From NCBI GenBank assembly GCA_946999785.1, contig CAMQEO010000051.1, forward strand, positions 1-8,412: 8,412 nt of DNA. The letters are read 5' to 3'. The DNA is from an uncultured Atopobium sp. (GTDB lineage: Bacteria > Actinomycetota > Coriobacteriia > Coriobacteriales > Atopobiaceae). A model generated the notes under the pieces. That model was not told the DNA's origin, ran no database searches, and worked only from the letters and a program-made list of their open reading frames with translations. Positions within the stretch are counted from its first letter, which is position 1. The number at the start of each line of letters is the position of its first letter. The translations under genes and the position numbers were made by a program. Shown in pieces: positions 6,342-8,412 of this stretch.

Positions 6342-6349
6342 GGGGAGAA

Positions 6350-8412
6350 ATGGAAGTTCCGCGTTTAACACAGAAGTACTCCAACGATGTACAGAAAGGT
6401 TCTCAACAGCATTTTGGGTACTTAACAGAGCGTATGTATAAGTATCGTGATAGAGTTCTTGATAAAAAACCCTATATTGATGCGCAACGTGCAATTCTTG
6501 CAACACAGGCATATAAAAAGTATCAGGCAGAACCAGTTGTGCTCAAACGTGCATACATGCTCAAAAATATTTTGGAACATATGTCGTTATATATCGACGA
6601 CGAAACGCTTATTGTTGGTAATCAAGCATCAGGCGATAAAGACGCTCCTATTTTCCCTGAATATACGCTTGAGTTTGTGTTGAACGAGCTTGACACCTTT
6701 GAAAAGCGCGATGGTGACGTCTTTTATATTACCGAAGAAACTAAAGATCAATTGCGCAAGATTGCTCCTTTCTGGGAGAACAACAACTTACGCGCTCATG
6801 CTGGCGCTATGTTGCCAAAAGAAGTTCAGGTATATATGGAAACTGGATTTTTTGGCATGGAAGGTAAAATGAACTCCGGCGATGCTCACTTGGCAGTTAA
6901 TTACCAAAAAGTTTTGGAGTTTGGTTTGCAAGGCTTTGAGGAGCGTACGCGTGAAGCAAAAGCTAAGCTCGATCTTACCGATCCTTCAAGCATCGATAAA
7001 TATCACTTTTATGATTCTATTTTAATTACCATTGATGCTGTTAAAACATATGCACATCGTTTTGTGGAACTTGCACGCAGTATGGCAGAAACCGCAAACG
7101 AAACGCGTCGTCGTGAGTTGCTTGAGATTGCCGATATTTGCCAGCGCGTTCCTTATTATCCTGCACGTACGTTTGCTGAGGCAGTGCAATCGGTATGGTT
7201 TATCCAGTGTATTTTGCAAATTGAGTCCAATGGACACTCTTTGTCGTACGGACGTTTTGACCAATACATGTATCCTTACGTCAAAGCCGATCTAGAATCA
7301 GGACGCGAAACCAAAGATTCTATCGTTGAGCGCTTAACCAACTTGTGGATTAAAACGCTTACCATCAATAAGGTTCGTAGCCAAGCTCACACGTTTTCTT
7401 CGGCAGGGTCTCCTTTGTATCAAAATGTTACTATTGGTGGCCAAACGCGCGACAAAAAAGATGCGGTTAACCCCTTGTCGTACCTGGTACTTAAGTCGGT
7501 TGCACAAGCGCATCTTCCTCAACCTAACCTTACCGTTCGCTATCACGCAGGTCTTAATCCAGACTTTATGAACGAAGCAATCGAAGTTATGAAGCTTGGT
7601 TTTGGTATGCCAGCATTTAATAACGACGAAATTATTATTCCTTCTTTCATTGAGAAGGGCGTAAAAGAGCAGGATGCATACGATTACTCGGCAATTGGAT
7701 GTGTTGAGACCGCTGTTCCTGGTAAATGGGGTTATCGTTGTACTGGTATGAGTTACATGAACTTCCCCAAAGTTTTGCTTATTGCTATGAACGATGGAAT
7801 CGATCCGTCTTCGGGTAAACGCTTTGCACCAGCGTATGGACGCTTTGTTGACATGCAATCCTATGATGATCTTAAAACTGCATGGGATAAAACGCTTCGT
7901 TATCTTACGCGTATGAGCGTTATTGTAGAAAATTCTATCGACTTAAGCCTTGAGCGCGAAGTTCCCGATATTTTGTGCTCGGCGCTTACCGATGACTGCA
8001 TTGGTCGTGGAAAGCACCTTAAAGAGGGTGGAGCGGTATATGACTACATTTCTGGTTTGCAAGTAGGTATTGCTAATCTCTCAGACTCTCTTGCTGCCGT
8101 AAAGAAGCTTGTATTTGAAGAAAAGCGTATATCAACCTCTGAATTATGGAGTGCGCTTCAAAGCGACTACGCAGGCGAGCGTGGCGAAGAAATTCGTCAG
8201 ATGCTCATCAACGATGCACCAAAATATGGTAACGATGATGACTATGCCGACAAATTGGTACGCGATTGTTACGACGTGTATGTCGACGAAATTGCAAAAT
8301 ATCCCAATACGCGCTATGGTCGTGGCCCCATTGGTGGTATTCGCTATTCGGGAACATCTTCTATCTCGGCAAATGTAGGCCAAGGTCGTGGAACTCTTGC
8401 AACTCCTGATGG
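6350..8412 (+). CDS. Glycyl radical enzyme (YbiW/PflD-like, dehydratase/lyase type), 3' partial
   Basis: Oxygen-sensitive radical enzyme, activated by the radical-SAM protein of this locus. The frame is open from the ATG at 6350 (behind AAGGGGGAG) to the window edge, giving 687 codons. Family members have roughly 800 residues, so about 120 are missing, including the C-terminal glycyl-radical loop. The PFL-like barrel is visible throughout: SGDAHLAVNYQKVLEFGLQG with His180, TFAEAVQSVWFIQ, FNNDE, the thiyl-radical loop IGCVETAVPG with Cys451 and Glu453, and SSISANVGQGRGT then ATPDG at the edge. The C-V-E motif marks the C-O-cleaving group (glycerol, propanediol, hydroxyproline and anhydrohexitol-phosphate enzymes). 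Pyruvate formate-lyase has two adjacent cysteines. Next to a PTS and a short activase, the best guess is ring-opening of 1,5-anhydroglucitol-6-P or 1,5-anhydromannitol-6-P to 1-deoxyfructose-6-P, as reported for E. coli YbiW and PflD. Automatic annotation would often call it formate acetyltransferase. Family is certain; substrate is inferred. Confidence 0.92.
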   Translation, partial: MEVPRLTQKYSNDVQKGSQQHFGYLTERMYKYRDRVLDKKPYIDAQRAILATQAYKKYQAEPVVLKRAYMLKNILEHMSLYIDDETLIVGNQASGDKDAPIFPEYTLEFVLNELDTFEKRDGDVFYITEETKDQLRKIAPFWENNNLRAHAGAMLPKEVQVYMETGFFGMEGKMNSGDAHLAVNYQKVLEFGLQGFEERTREAKAKLDLTDPSSIDKYHFYDSILITIDAVKTYAHRFVELARSMAETANETRRRELLEIADICQRVPYYPARTFAEAVQSVWFIQCILQIESNGHSLSYGRFDQYMYPYVKADLESGRETKDSIVERLTNLWIKTLTINKVRSQAHTFSSAGSPLYQNVTIGGQTRDKKDAVNPLSYLVLKSVAQAHLPQPNLTVRYHAGLNPDFMNEAIEVMKLGFGMPAFNNDEIIIPSFIEKGVKEQDAYDYSAIGCVETAVPGKWGYRCTGMSYMNFPKVLLIAMNDGIDPSSGKRFAPAYGRFVDMQSYDDLKTAWDKTLRYLTRMSVIVENSIDLSLEREVPDILCSALTDDCIGRGKHLKEGGAVYDYISGLQVGIANLSDSLAAVKKLVFEEKRISTSELWSALQSDYAGERGEEIRQMLINDAPKYGNDDDYADKLVRDCYDVYVDEIAKYPNTRYGRGPIGGIRYSGTSSISANVGQGRGTLATPD

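Noticed and set aside
6105..6512. 135-codon minus-strand open frame across the EIIC-GRE intergenic region
   Set aside because: It overlaps the terminator, the GRE promoter and the start of the GRE gene, and shows no recognisable protein family features.
7334..7858. 174-codon minus-strand open frame inside the GRE gene
   Set aside because: The plus-strand frame encodes well-conserved GRE motifs through this whole stretch; the antisense frame is rich in Arg, Cys, His and Asn with no recognisable motif, as expected of a shadow.
1..8412. CRISPR array, tRNA, rRNA, insertion sequence or phage genes
   Set aside because: No regularly spaced repeats, cloverleaf-type sequences, transposase motifs or terminal repeats are visible.

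Overview
The window reads as chromosomal DNA of an anaerobic or fermentative, probably host-associated bacterium that relies on PTS sugar uptake. By eye the G+C is low to moderate. Shine-Dalgarno sites are strong and purine-rich, sigma70-type promoters are recognisable, and Rho-independent terminators are compact. This fits a low-G+C Bacillota or a lower-G+C member of the Coriobacteriia (Atopobium-like). The sequence alone does not settle which.

Layout. The left end (1-999) is the 3' part of an M24-family Xaa-Pro peptidase, closed by a hairpin terminator; it looks like an unrelated neighbour. From 1115 rightwards one functional module fills the window: a radical-SAM glycyl-radical-enzyme activase on the minus strand; divergent from it a DeoR-family regulator and a SorC-type sugar-binding regulator; then a three-gene lactose/cellobiose-family PTS permease (IIA, IIB, IIC); and finally a large glycyl radical enzyme (6350 to the window edge). 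That last gene runs off the end before its glycyl-radical loop.

Function. The glycyl radical enzyme carries a Cys-Val-Glu active-site motif (Cys451, Glu453) rather than the adjacent Cys-Cys of true pyruvate formate-lyase. It therefore belongs with the C-O-cleaving (dehydratase/lyase) group. The gene set (activase, DeoR, SorC, EIIA, EIIB, EIIC, GRE) matches, from memory, a locus in Streptococcus pneumoniae (around SP_0245-SP_0253), where a transaldolase-like fructose-6-phosphate aldolase and a glycerol dehydrogenase follow. It also parallels E. coli YbiW/PflD, reported to open the ring of 1,5-anhydroglucitol-6-P or 1,5-anhydromannitol-6-P ('anhydroglycolysis'). The best hypothesis is that the PTS imports and phosphorylates a 1,5-anhydrohexitol, the GRE opens it to 1-deoxyfructose-6-P, and aldolase plus GldA encoded just beyond the window finish the pathway.

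Control. There are at least three transcription units in the module: a minus-strand unit for the activase with an extended -10 promoter; a PTS unit with a consensus promoter (TTGAAA-N17-TATAAT) and its own strong terminator; and a GRE unit with a separate promoter. A similar CTTT(A)CGAAC motif lies just downstream of both the PTS and the GRE promoters and is a candidate shared operator. Further inverted repeats flank the promoters.
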